Program-made: the position numbers and the translations under genes
Notes under the pieces: generated by a model
Told to the model about the DNA's origin: nothing
Seen by the model: the letters and a program-made list of their open reading frames with translations, nothing else
Database searches by the model: none
Shown here: one piece after another, positions 34,920 through 43,402 of the stretch
Numbering within the stretch: the first letter of the stretch is position 1
Layout of the letters: every line of letters begins with the position of its first letter
NCBI RefSeq assembly: GCF_001646665.1
Contig: NZ_LWBU01000001.1
Coordinates: 60,650-107,595, forward strand
Source of the DNA: Streptomyces noursei
GTDB lineage: Bacteria > Actinomycetota > Actinomycetes > Streptomycetales > Streptomycetaceae
DNA: 46,946 nucleotides
Direction of reading: 5' to 3'

Positions 34920-34925
34920 TACAGT
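34920..34925 (+). promoter_or_regulatory. Candidate -10 box (TACAGT) for a leaderless NUDIX transcript
   Basis: TACAGT fits TANNNT and ends 8 nt before the GTG at 34934. No SD is present before that GTG, so transcription may start at the codon itself. No convincing -35 was found. Confidence 0.4.
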
Positions 34926-34933
34926 CCCACTCC

Positions 34934-35434
34934 GTGAAGGACTCCCACTGCACGAGCTGCGGCGCCCCCTACCCGGCCGGCCGCGGCTGGCCCCGCGCCT
35001 GCGCGTCCTGCGGGGCCGTCGCCTACCGCAACCCGCTGCCCGTCGCCGTGGCGCTGCTCCCCGCCACCGACGCGCGGGGCACGGGCCTCGTCGTCATCAC
35101 CCGCACCATCGAGCCGTACAGCGGCGGGATCGCGCTGCCCGGCGGGTTCATCGACCACGCCGAGGACTGGCGGGACGCGGTGGTGCGCGAGCTGAGGGAG
35201 GAGACCGGCATCGAGGCTCCCGCCGGCGACGTGACCCTGGCCGACGCGATGAGCTCGCCCGCCGGACACCTCCTGCTGTTCGGCCTGCTGCCGGAGCGCC
35301 CGGCCGCGAGCCTCCCGCCCTCCGCCGTCACCGACGAGACGGCCGGCCACCACCTCCTGCACGCGCCGGCCGAACTCGCCTTCCCCCTCCACACGGCGGC
35401 GGTCGCGAACTGGTTCGCGGGCCGTTACACCTGA
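34934..35434 (+). CDS. NUDIX hydrolase with N-terminal zinc ribbon
   Basis: A 166-aa NUDIX protein. A short zinc-ribbon-like start (CTSCGAPYP...CASCG, two CxxC pairs) precedes the NUDIX fold. The Nudix box spans LPGGFIDHAEDWRDAVVREL plus REETGIEA, with all the box Glu residues present, so it should be a functional Mg-dependent pyrophosphohydrolase. The zinc-ribbon arrangement recalls NudC-like or ADP-ribose/NADH-type members, but the substrate cannot be assigned. GTG 34934 begins the conserved KDSHCTSCG region; an ATG at 34886 is a longer alternative that would overlap the vanX-like start. Divergent from that gene with 46 bp between the starts. Confidence 0.92.
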   Translation: MKDSHCTSCGAPYPAGRGWPRACASCGAVAYRNPLPVAVALLPATDARGTGLVVITRTIEPYSGGIALPGGFIDHAEDWRDAVVRELREETGIEAPAGDVTLADAMSSPAGHLLLFGLLPERPAASLPPSAVTDETAGHHLLHAPAELAFPLHTAAVANWFAGRYT

Positions 35435-35460
35435 CGCCCGCGCACCGCCCCACCCCCCCG

Positions 35461-35570
35461 CCGCACCCGGCCCGAAGCCGGCCCCCCGCCCCCCCCCGCC
35501 CGCCGCACCCAGCCGAAGCCGGCCCCCGTCTCCCCGGCCCCCGTCCCCCCGGCCCCCGTCCCCCTGGCCC
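35461..35570. repeat. C-rich tandem and direct repeats (G-rich on minus strand)
   Basis: Gap between the convergent NUDIX and GH31 genes. A 25-bp direct repeat (35461-35487 and 35503-35527, ccgcaccc...gaagccggccccc) is followed by three 15-bp units of CCGGCCCCCGTC[T/C]CC (35519-35533, 35534-35548, 35549-35563). The minus strand has many successive G4-5 runs with short loops, the pattern of a G-quadruplex, just beyond the stop of the GH31 gene. Small CCGGC-GCCGG stems in the direct repeats may serve as terminators. Confidence 0.8.
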
Positions 35571-35600
35571 CGGACCGACCTCCCCGGGCCTCCCACCGCC

Positions 35601-37961
35601 TCACTCCACCCCCCGCACCCGCACCCTCCCCACGACCTCCACCGTCCCGTCGTCCGTGACCCGCTCCACCACGACCCGCCCGTCCACCCTCCGCGACGTG
35701 TACCGCTCGATCTCCGCCTCCGCCCATCCGTCCCCGGCGTCCCGGACCACCAGCCCGCCACCGGTCCGCCCCACGGCCGGCGCCCACACCTCCAGCTCGT
35801 CGGCCCCGTCCCCGCCCCGCACCGGAAGCACCGCACCCGCCCGGGCGAACACCGGGATCCGCGACAGGGGCGCGTCCACCAGCACCTGCCCGGGCCCCTC
35901 GTACGCCCGGCCCGTCGCCGTGTCGTACCAGCGTCCGCGCGGCAGCCGCACCGCCCGCCGGTCCGTACCGCGTTCGAACACGGGGGCCACCAGCAACGCG
36001 TCCCCCAGCAGGAAGGCGTCGTCGCAGTCGCGCAGCGCCCGGTCCTCCGGGGAGCCCCACCACAGCGGCCGCACATACGGGGCGCCGGTCAGCCGCGCCA
36101 GCTGCGCCAGCGTCACGAAGTACGGCCGCAGCCGCTCCCGTTCCGCCAGCGCCGCCCGGGCGTGCTCCAGCACCTCCGGGCCGAACTCCCACGGCTCGCG
36201 CCGCCCCGCGTCGATCGCCGCGTGCGTCCGGAACAGCGGGAGCCACGCACCGAGCTGGAACCACCGCAGGAACAGCTCCGGCGACGGGCTCCCGTCGAAG
36301 CCGCCCACGTCCGGGCCGGAATAGGGCACCCCGCACAGTCCGAGCCCCAGCACCAGGGACAGCGAGGCCCGCAGCCCCGGCCACCCCGTCGACACGTCGC
36401 CCGACCACGTGCCCCCGTACCGCTGCATCCCCGCCCACCCGGAGCGCGAGAACAGGAACGGCCGCTCGTCCGGCCGGAGCCGCCGCAGCCCCTCGTACCC
36501 CGCCCGCGCCATGGCCAGCCCGTACACGTTGTGGGCCTCCCGGTGGTCACCGCCCCGGCCCTCCAGGGCGTGCCGCGCCGAACGCGGCAGCGTCATGTCA
36601 CCGAACGGCGTGAAGGACACCGGCTCGTTCATGTCGTGCCACACCCCGGAGAACCCCTGCGCGAGCCGCTCCTCGTACAGCCCGCCCCACCACTCCCGTG
36701 CCGCCGGGTCCGTGAAGTCCGGGTACACGCACTCGCCGGGCCACACCACGCCCCGCACCTCGCCGCCCCTCGCGTCCCGCACGTACGCCCCCGAGGCCCC
36801 GACGGCGCGACCGCTCTCGTAGACCCGGTTCCCCCGCTCCGCCCGCACCCCCGGATCGACGATCGACACCAGCCGCACCCCCTCCTCGCGCAGCTCCCGC
36901 GCGAGCCCGGGCAGGTCGGGGAACCGCTCCCGGTCCACCGTGAACACCTGGTGCCGGTCGTAGTGGTCGATGTCCAGATGCAGCACCGAGAGCGGCAGGT
37001 CACGCTCCCGGTACCCGGCCACCACCCGCCGCACCTCCGCCTCGCTGCCGAACCCCCACCGCGCGTGCTGCGGCCCGAGGGCCCACGACGGCGGCAGCGC
37101 CGGCGCGCCCGTCAGCACCGTCCAGCCGTGGAGCACGCGCGCGGGGGTCCCGACGACGACCCAGCAGCGCAGCGGCCCGCCACCCATCCGCACCTCGCTC
37201 ACGCCCGGCCGGTCGTGCCCGGAACCCGCGCCCTCCTCGCCCTCCCGCAGCGTCACCAGCCCGTCCCAGGAGTTGTCGTGGAAGGCCAGATGGGTCCCCG
37301 CGTCCGACACCACCAGCTGCACCGGCATGGTGATGTAGAGCGGGTCGTCGCCCGGGGCGAAACTGCCGCGCGGGTCGGTGTTCCACAGCCGGTACGTCCC
37401 GCTGCGCAGCCGTGGCCCGGCCGCCCGACCGCCCAGCCCGAAGAACCGCGCGTCGGCCGGCACCTCCGTCCGCTGCACCCACCGCGCGGGCCCCCCGGCG
37501 ACCGGCTCCCACCACCGGGGCGGCAGGTCCCGCCGCAGCACCACCCCACCGGGCGTACGCACCTCCACCGCGCCGTTGCGCGACACGGCGACCGTCACCC
37601 GCTCCGAGACCACCCGCCAGCCGCCGCCCTTGTCGGGCTCCAGCACCGCGCGCGGGTCCGGCTCCGGGGGCCGGCCCGCCAGCGCGTACGAGGGCAGCGG
37701 CTCCGCCCCGTCCCAGCCCCAGAACACCGTGCCGCCGCTCGCCACGCAGACCCGCACCCGCGCCCGGGCGAACCGCACGATCCCCCCGCCCGGCAACGGC
37801 TCCACGCCCTCCACGGGCCCCGGAACCCGGGCCCGCTCCGCTCCCCGGGGCCGCAGCCCGACGGCGTCCGCCCGCCGCTGCCGCCATGCCGACCGCATCG
37901 CCCGCAGCCCCCGCACCGTGCTGAAGATCCTCACCGAGCGCACCAGATCACGACCGTCCAT
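35601..37961 (-). CDS. GH31-family alpha-glucosidase
   Basis: A 786-aa glycoside hydrolase of family 31, predicted to cleave terminal alpha-linked glucose or a related sugar by a retaining mechanism. The catalytic nucleophile is in GVWHDMNEP (D443). The acid/base is in RYGGTWSGDVSTGW (D522). GGVVLRRDLPPRWW is N-terminal beta-sandwich and IDHYDRHQVFTVDRERFPDL is barrel strand 2. Distal motifs AWLPLFRTHAAIDAGRREPW and LLVAPVFERGTDRRAVRLPRG are also family-typical. No signal peptide is seen, so it should be intracellular. ATG 37961 is chosen because AGGGTGAT lies at the right distance; GTG 37970 overlaps that SD. Transcription is divergent from the acetoacetyl-CoA synthetase gene. Confidence 0.95.
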   Translation of the reverse strand: MDGRDLVRSVRIFSTVRGLRAMRSAWRQRRADAVGLRPRGAERARVPGPVEGVEPLPGGGIVRFARARVRVCVASGGTVFWGWDGAEPLPSYALAGRPPEPDPRAVLEPDKGGGWRVVSERVTVAVSRNGAVEVRTPGGVVLRRDLPPRWWEPVAGGPARWVQRTEVPADARFFGLGGRAAGPRLRSGTYRLWNTDPRGSFAPGDDPLYITMPVQLVVSDAGTHLAFHDNSWDGLVTLREGEEGAGSGHDRPGVSEVRMGGGPLRCWVVVGTPARVLHGWTVLTGAPALPPSWALGPQHARWGFGSEAEVRRVVAGYRERDLPLSVLHLDIDHYDRHQVFTVDRERFPDLPGLARELREEGVRLVSIVDPGVRAERGNRVYESGRAVGASGAYVRDARGGEVRGVVWPGECVYPDFTDPAAREWWGGLYEERLAQGFSGVWHDMNEPVSFTPFGDMTLPRSARHALEGRGGDHREAHNVYGLAMARAGYEGLRRLRPDERPFLFSRSGWAGMQRYGGTWSGDVSTGWPGLRASLSLVLGLGLCGVPYSGPDVGGFDGSPSPELFLRWFQLGAWLPLFRTHAAIDAGRREPWEFGPEVLEHARAALAERERLRPYFVTLAQLARLTGAPYVRPLWWGSPEDRALRDCDDAFLLGDALLVAPVFERGTDRRAVRLPRGRWYDTATGRAYEGPGQVLVDAPLSRIPVFARAGAVLPVRGGDGADELEVWAPAVGRTGGGLVVRDAGDGWAEAEIERYTSRRVDGRVVVERVTDDGTVEVVGRVRVRGVE

Positions 37962-38184
37962 GCCGATCACCCTGCCACCCGCGACGAGGCCATCAGGGGC
38001 CGTTCAACTGGCGTTCACCCGTGGTGGGAGCACATATTCATCACGCCGACCATGGGTGGCGGACCCTGGTGCGAACAACGATCACATGGCATCGTCCTGT
38101 CAGCCGCGTCACGCGCACACCCCCGCACGTGCGCGCGACCCACGCAGACCCGCGTACAGGGACGCACAGCCAGGGAGCAGCCCC

Positions 38185-40170
38185 ATGACCACAGAGCACG
38201 CCCACTCCGAGCCGCTCTGGCAGCCCGACCAGGACCGCGTCGCCTCGGCGGCGGTCACCCGCTTCCAGGCCTGGGCCGCCGAGCGGCACGGGGCACCGGC
38301 CGGCGGCGGCTACGCCGCCCTGCACCGCTGGTCGGTCGAGGACCTCGACGCTTTCTGGCAGGCGGTCGCCGAGTGGTTCGACATCCGGTTCTCCACGCCC
38401 TACGAGCGCGTCCTCGGCGACCGCTCCATGCCCGGCGCGCAGTGGTTCCCCGGCGCCACCCTCAACTACGCCGAGCACGCGCTGCGCACCGCCGCCGACC
38501 GGCCCGACGCGCCCGCCCTGCTCCACGTGGACGAGACGCAGGAAGTGACGCCCATCAGCTGGGCCGAGCTGCGCCGCCAGGTGGGCGCCCTCGCCGCCGA
38601 GCTGCGAGCCCTCGGCGTACGCCCCGGCGACCGCGTCAGCGGCTACCTGCCGAACGTCCCGCAGGCCGTCACCGCCCTCCTCGCCACCGCCGCCGTGGGC
38701 GCCGTGTGGACCTCCTGCGCGCCCGACTTCGGCGCCCGCAGCGTCCTCGACCGCTTCCAGCAGGTCGAGCCGGTGGTCCTGTTCACCGTCGACGGCTACC
38801 GCTACGGCGGCAAGGAACACGACCGCCGCGACACGGTCGCCGAGCTCCGCCGCGAGCTGCCCTCCCTGCGCGCGGTCGTGCACATCCCGCTCCTCGGCAC
38901 GGAAGCACCCGAAGGCGCCCTCGAATGGTCCGCCCTCACGGCGGGCGAGCGGGAGCCGGTCTTCGAGCAGGTCCCCTTCGACCACCCCCTGTGGGTGCTG
39001 TACTCCTCCGGCACCACCGGCCTGCCCAAGGCGATCGTCCAGTCCCAGGGCGGCATCCTCCTGGAGCACTTCAAGCAGCTCGGCCTCCACTGCGACCTGG
39101 GTCCGGAGGACCGGTTCTTCTGGTACACCTCCACCGGCTGGATGATGTGGAACTTCCTCGTCTCCGGCCTGCTCACCGGCACCACGGTGGTGGTGTACGA
39201 CGGCAGCCCCGGTTTCCCGGACACCGGCGCCCAGTGGCGCGTCGCCGAGATCACCGGCGCCACCCTGTACGGCACGTCCGCCGCCTACGTCATGGCCTGC
39301 CGCAAGGCCGGCGTCCACCCGTCCCGCGACCACGACCTCTCCCGGGTCACCTGCGTCGCCACCACCGGCTCGCCGCTCCCCCCGGACGGCTTCCGCTGGC
39401 TCCACGACGAGGTGCGGGACGACCTGTGGATCGCCTCCGTCAGCGGCGGCACGGACGTGTGCAGCTGCTTCGCCGGCGCGGTCCCCACCCTCCCCGTCCA
39501 CATCGGCGAGCTGCAGGCCGCGTGCCTGGGCACCGACCTCCAGGCCTGGGACCCGCAGGGCGAACCGGTCGTCGAGGAGGTCGGCGAGCTGGTCGTCACC
39601 AACCCCATGCCCTCCATGCCGATCCGCTTCTGGAACGACCCGGACGGCAGCCGCTACCACGACAGCTACTTCGACATGTACCCGGGCGTGTGGCGCCACG
39701 GCGACTGGATCACCATCACCGACCGCGGCTCGGTCGTCATCCACGGCCGCTCCGACTCCACCCTCAACCGGCAGGGCGTCCGCATGGGCAGCGCCGACAT
39801 CTACGAGGCCGTCGAACGCCTCCCGGAGATCCGCGAGTCCCTCGTCATCGGCCTGGAGGAGCCCGACGGCGGCTACTGGATGCCGCTCTTCGTCCACCTC
39901 GCCGAGGGCGCCGCCCTGGACGACGACCTGATCGCCCGCATCAAGGCGACCATCCGCGCGGAGCTGTCCCCGCGCCACGTGCCGGACGAGATCATCCAGG
40001 TCCCCGGCGTGCCGCACACCCTCACCGGCAAGCGCATCGAGGTCCCGGTCAAGCGCCTCCTCCAGGGCACCGACCTGTCCAAGGCGGTCAACCCCGGCTC
40101 CGTCGACAACCTCGACCTGCTCCGCTTCTACGAGGACCTCGCCCGCGAGCGGTCCAAGAGCATCCGATGA
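38185..40170 (+). CDS. Acetoacetyl-CoA synthetase
   Basis: A 661-aa ANL-superfamily acyl-CoA synthetase in the acetoacetate-CoA ligase subgroup. The start, with ACS-like LWQPDQDRVASAAVTRFQAW, and the order of motifs fit: the P-loop-like VLYSSGTTGLPKAIVQSQGG, WYTSTGWMMWN, GGTDVCSCFAG, the adenylate-binding YFDMYPGVWRHGDWITITDRGSVVIHGRSDSTLNRQGVRMG, and the C-terminal lysine motif LTGKRIEVPVKRLL (acetylatable Lys). The predicted reaction is acetoacetate + ATP + CoA to acetoacetyl-CoA. ATG 38185 has AGGGAG at 7-nt spacing. It is coupled to a downstream GNAT acetyltransferase by ATGA overlap. Lys acetylation of acyl-CoA synthetases by GNAT enzymes is a known control, so the pairing may be regulatory. 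Confidence 0.95.
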   Translation: MTTEHAHSEPLWQPDQDRVASAAVTRFQAWAAERHGAPAGGGYAALHRWSVEDLDAFWQAVAEWFDIRFSTPYERVLGDRSMPGAQWFPGATLNYAEHALRTAADRPDAPALLHVDETQEVTPISWAELRRQVGALAAELRALGVRPGDRVSGYLPNVPQAVTALLATAAVGAVWTSCAPDFGARSVLDRFQQVEPVVLFTVDGYRYGGKEHDRRDTVAELRRELPSLRAVVHIPLLGTEAPEGALEWSALTAGEREPVFEQVPFDHPLWVLYSSGTTGLPKAIVQSQGGILLEHFKQLGLHCDLGPEDRFFWYTSTGWMMWNFLVSGLLTGTTVVVYDGSPGFPDTGAQWRVAEITGATLYGTSAAYVMACRKAGVHPSRDHDLSRVTCVATTGSPLPPDGFRWLHDEVRDDLWIASVSGGTDVCSCFAGAVPTLPVHIGELQAACLGTDLQAWDPQGEPVVEEVGELVVTNPMPSMPIRFWNDPDGSRYHDSYFDMYPGVWRHGDWITITDRGSVVIHGRSDSTLNRQGVRMGSADIYEAVERLPEIRESLVIGLEEPDGGYWMPLFVHLAEGAALDDDLIARIKATIRAELSPRHVPDEIIQVPGVPHTLTGKRIEVPVKRLLQGTDLSKAVNPGSVDNLDLLRFYEDLARERSKSIR

Positions 40171-40739
40171 CGGCCGACGCCTCCTTCTGGACCGGCGAGC
40201 GGGTACGGCTGCGGGGCATCGAACCGGAGGACTGGCAGGCGTTCATGGAGTTCGACGCCCACACCGGGCACCAGCGCTCCGTGGACGTCCTCCACCCGCC
40301 GCGCTCCGCCGAGCGCTACCACGCGTGGGCGGCCGAACAGTCCGTCGCCGCACCGGACGGGGACGACTTCCGGCTGGCCGTCGAAGCCCTGGACACCGGC
40401 GACGTCGTGGGCAGCCTCGCCACCAACGGGGCCGACCCCCACAGCGGCCGTTTCCGGTACGGCGTCGGCATCGTCGGCGAGCACCAGCGGCGCGGCTACG
40501 CCTCGGACGCCGTGGTGCTGCTGCTGCGCTACATGTTCGGCGAGCGGCGCTACCACAAGTGCGAGGCGGGCATCCACGCCTTCAACGACGCCTCGCTCGC
40601 CCTGCACCGCCGGCTCGGTTTCGTCGAGGAGGGCAGGCTGCGCGACCACGAGTTCTTCGCCGGACGCCACCACGACCTGGTGCTGATGGGCATGACCGCC
40701 CCGGAGTTCGCGGCGCGGCACCCCTTCGGGAAGCTCTGA
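40167..40739 (+). CDS. GNAT-family N-acetyltransferase
   Basis: A 190-aa GNAT acetyltransferase. It opens ERVRLRGIEPEDWQAFMEFD, typical of RimJ/RimL-like members. The acetyl-CoA pyrophosphate loop is GIVGEHQRRGYASDAVVLLLRYMF. The following HKCEAGIHAFNDASLALHRRLGFVEEGRLRDHEF completes the fold. ATG 40167 overlaps the upstream stop (ATGA), so it is coupled to the acetoacetyl-CoA synthetase. It could acetylate that enzyme, an N-terminus or a small molecule; none is proven. Its stop lies 1 bp from the end of the convergent MocR gene. Confidence 0.93.
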   Translation: MTADASFWTGERVRLRGIEPEDWQAFMEFDAHTGHQRSVDVLHPPRSAERYHAWAAEQSVAAPDGDDFRLAVEALDTGDVVGSLATNGADPHSGRFRYGVGIVGEHQRRGYASDAVVLLLRYMFGERRYHKCEAGIHAFNDASLALHRRLGFVEEGRLRDHEFFAGRHHDLVLMGMTAPEFAARHPFGKL

Positions 40740-40740
40740 C

Positions 40741-42060
40741 TCAACCGCCGTACGTGGCCTCGGACTCGCCCAGCACCCCGGCGAGGTCCGAGGCCAGCCG
40801 CGCCGCGTCGGCGGGCTCCAGCTCCGCCGTCGTGACCCGGACGCCCGTCGGCGAGGCGATCCGGAACCGCGCCCCGGCCGCCACCCACCAGCCGCACGAC
40901 CGCAACCCGTTGACCACGGCCGACTCGTCGCGCACCGGAACCCACACGTTCAGCCCGCTCGCCCCGTGCGCCCGGACGCCGTACCGCGCCAGTTCCCCGA
41001 CGAGCGCCCCGCGCCGCTCCGCGTACACCTCCTCGGCCCTGCCCACCAGCCGCCGCACCGCCTCGTCCGCCATCAGCCACGCCGCGGTCTCCTGCAGTAC
41101 GTGACTGATCCAGCCGGACGTCAGCAGCAGCCGCCCGTCGTGCCGGGCCAGCGTCGTGGCGTCGCACGCCAGCCCCGCCCACCGCAGGTCGATGCCCAGG
41201 TGCTTGGACACCGTCCGCACCTGCGCCCACCGCGGCAGCCCGGCCGCGGCGAGCGAGTACGACGGCGCGCCCGACATGTCCGCGTTGTGGTCGTCCTCGA
41301 TCACCAGCACCTCGGGAAACGCGCTCAGGACGTCCGCCAGCGCGTCCCGCCGCTCCCGCGAGAAGCACGCCCCCGTCGGGTTCTGCCCGCGCGGACTGCA
41401 CACCATCGCCCGCGCCCCCGCCCGCAGCGCCGTCCGCAGCGCCTCGGGGACCATGCCCCGGTCGTCCACCGCCACCGGCACCATGCGCAGGCCCAACGCC
41501 GGCACCAGGTCCAGCAGGTGGTGGAAGCCCGGGTCCTCCACCGCCACGGAGTCGCCCGGCTTCAGTTCCGTCGACAGCAGCCGCCCCACGCAGTCGAGCG
41601 CCCCGTGCGCGAACGTCACGCACTGCGCGGGCACCCCGTCCCGGGCGAACCAGTCCCGGGTGAGCGCCTCCAGGGACGCCAGCCGCGGGGAGGCCCGGTG
41701 CGAACCGGGCACCGGCGGCACCCTCGACGGTGGCGCGAGCTCCGGCAGGAACGCCGGGTCGGGATACCCGCCCCCCAGGTTCCGTACCCCGTCGGGCACC
41801 CTCGGCGGCCGCCGCGACCCCACCGCCGGGGCCTGCGCCACCACGGTGCCGCCGCGCCCCCTGGTCACCACGATCCCGCGCTGCCGCAGCTCCTTGTAGG
41901 CGGTCGCCACCGTGCCGGGGCTGACCCCCAGTTCGTCCGCGAGCCGCCGCACGGGAGGCAGCGCGGCCCCCGGCACCAGCCTCCCGCCGGCCACGGCGCG
42001 TTCCACCGAGGCCGAGATGTCCCTCGCCGTCGACCCCGAGAAACCATATTGTGCTGTCAC
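40741..42060 (-). CDS. MocR-type regulator (GntR HTH plus aminotransferase domain)
   Basis: A 439-aa MocR/PdxR-type protein. Residues about 10-75 form a GntR winged helix (ISASVERAVAGGRLVPGAAL, VRRLADELGVSPGTVATAYKELRQRGIVVTRGRGGTVV). Residues about 90-435 form a type I aminotransferase domain with the PLP lysine at K286 (RTVSKHLGIDLRWAGL) and SPRGQNPTGACFS, DDHNADM. PLP probably binds as an effector. The start is a GTG at 42060, 45 bp from the divergent MFS start at 42106. Between them is an AT-rich palindrome. The natural model is control of the transporter and of itself. Aminotransferase activity is not expected. Confidence 0.94.
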   Translation of the reverse strand: MTAQYGFSGSTARDISASVERAVAGGRLVPGAALPPVRRLADELGVSPGTVATAYKELRQRGIVVTRGRGGTVVAQAPAVGSRRPPRVPDGVRNLGGGYPDPAFLPELAPPSRVPPVPGSHRASPRLASLEALTRDWFARDGVPAQCVTFAHGALDCVGRLLSTELKPGDSVAVEDPGFHHLLDLVPALGLRMVPVAVDDRGMVPEALRTALRAGARAMVCSPRGQNPTGACFSRERRDALADVLSAFPEVLVIEDDHNADMSGAPSYSLAAAGLPRWAQVRTVSKHLGIDLRWAGLACDATTLARHDGRLLLTSGWISHVLQETAAWLMADEAVRRLVGRAEEVYAERRGALVGELARYGVRAHGASGLNVWVPVRDESAVVNGLRSCGWWVAAGARFRIASPTGVRVTTAELEPADAARLASDLAGVLGESEATYGG

Positions 42061-42071
42061 GTACCGAACTA

Positions 42072-42083
42072 TGTATCAATACA
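42072..42083. promoter_or_regulatory. Palindrome TGTATcaATACA in the MocR-MFS intergenic region
   Basis: A perfect 5+2+5 inverted repeat inside an AT-rich island (ctatgtatcaatacaaaag) in the 45-bp divergent gap between the regulator and transporter starts. Its position overlaps any promoter for either gene, so it is the best operator candidate for the adjacent MocR protein. Confidence 0.5.
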
Positions 42084-42105
42084 AAAGCGTCGTCAAGGGG
42101 GAACG

Positions 42106-43389
42106 GTGACCAGGACCAAGGACCGGCCGGCACTCGCACAGCGCATACCGGGAGGACGCGACGGCCGCCGCATGCTGCTCGTCTCCCTCATCGACAAGAT
42201 CGGCACCGGCCTCTGGGCGACCGCCCTCCCGCTCTACTTCACCCAGGTCACCGCCATGACGGTCGCCCACGTCGGCCTCCTCGTCGGCATCTCCGGCGGC
42301 ATCGGCGTCGCCGGCGCACCCCTCGCCGGACGCCTCGCGGACCGCTTCCCCGTCACCCGGGTCCTCATCTCCGCCCAACTGCTCCGCGCCGCCGCCCTCC
42401 TCGCCCTCCTCACCACCCACGACCACGCGCTCCTCCTCGCCTACTCCGCCATCGGCGCCCTTCCCGACCGCGCCTCCGGCGTCCTCACCAAGCTCTACGC
42501 CGCCCGCCTCGCGGGCCCCCGACGGGCCCGCTACCAAGCCGTCAACCGCACCGTCGCCAACATCGGCTGGGCCATCGGCGGCCTCGGCGCCGCCGCGGCC
42601 CTCGCCGTCGCCACCACCACCGCCTACCAGACCCTCCTCATCGGCAACGCGCTCTCGTACGTCGGCGCCGCCGCCCTCACCCTCCGCTGCGCCGAACCCC
42701 CGTCACCGGTCCGCATCGCCGCCACCTGCACCACCCCCGCCCCGATCGTTCCCGCCAAACCGTCCAACCCGTGGCGCGACCGCACCTTCCTCCTCTACAC
42801 CGCCACCGAAGCCGCCCTCTTCCTCGACGACGCGATCCTCCAGGTCGGCATGCCGCTGTGGATCGTCCACGCCACCGACGCCCCCGTCGGCCTCGCCCCC
42901 CTCCTGCTCGTCCTCAACTCCGTACTCGTCGTCCTCTTCCAGGTCCCCCTCGCCCGCTTCGGCACCACCCCCGCCGCGGCCCGCACCCTGCTGACCCCGC
43001 TCGCCTGCCTCTTCACCACCGGCTGCCTGGCCTTGGCGGCCTCGGCCGCCGGCGACCGCTGGACCGCCGTCGCCGCCCTCACCACCGCCGCCGTCGCCCT
43101 CACCTTCGCCGAAATGATCCACGCCACCGCCTCCTGGGAACTCTCCGTGGCCCTCGCCCCCGCCGACGCCCAGGGCGCCTACCTCGGCGTCCACGGACTC
43201 GCCGCCTCCGCCCAGCGCAGCGCCGGACCCCTCCTCGTCACCGCGGCCATCACCGCCGGCCCCCTCGCCTGGCCCGTCCTCGGCGCCGCCTTCACCCTCA
43301 CCTGCCTCGCCCAGCACCGCCTCGTCCGCCGCCGACTGCCCGACACCCCACTGTCAGTGCCGCCGATTACGGTGAGTGAGCACCGATGA
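42106..43389 (+). CDS. MFS transporter (efflux-type)
   Basis: A 427-aa major facilitator with about 12 hydrophobic segments. The N-terminal loop motif is GAPLAGRLADRFPVTRVLI, near residue 77, and the second half starts around residue 220 after a Pro-rich cytoplasmic loop (CTTPAPIVPAKPSNPWRDRTF). The N-terminal 22 residues are charged and soluble. GTG 42106 has an AGGGGGA SD at about 5 nt. It is divergent from a MocR gene that probably controls it and is followed 13 bp later by an unknown protein gene. Type (importer or exporter) and substrate are not determined; multidrug or metabolite export is usual for such pairs. Confidence 0.88.
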   Translation: MTRTKDRPALAQRIPGGRDGRRMLLVSLIDKIGTGLWATALPLYFTQVTAMTVAHVGLLVGISGGIGVAGAPLAGRLADRFPVTRVLISAQLLRAAALLALLTTHDHALLLAYSAIGALPDRASGVLTKLYAARLAGPRRARYQAVNRTVANIGWAIGGLGAAAALAVATTTAYQTLLIGNALSYVGAAALTLRCAEPPSPVRIAATCTTPAPIVPAKPSNPWRDRTFLLYTATEAALFLDDAILQVGMPLWIVHATDAPVGLAPLLLVLNSVLVVLFQVPLARFGTTPAAARTLLTPLACLFTTGCLALAASAAGDRWTAVAALTTAAVALTFAEMIHATASWELSVALAPADAQGAYLGVHGLAASAQRSAGPLLVTAAITAGPLAWPVLGAAFTLTCLAQHRLVRRRLPDTPLSVPPITVSEHR

Positions 43390-43402
43390 ACAAGGGGGAG
43401 AC

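Noticed and set aside
36162..40739. 1525-codon plus-strand open frame spanning the GH31 and acetoacetyl-CoA synthetase genes
   Set aside because: It is antisense to GH31 and out of frame with the synthetase; Pro/Arg/His-rich with no motifs.
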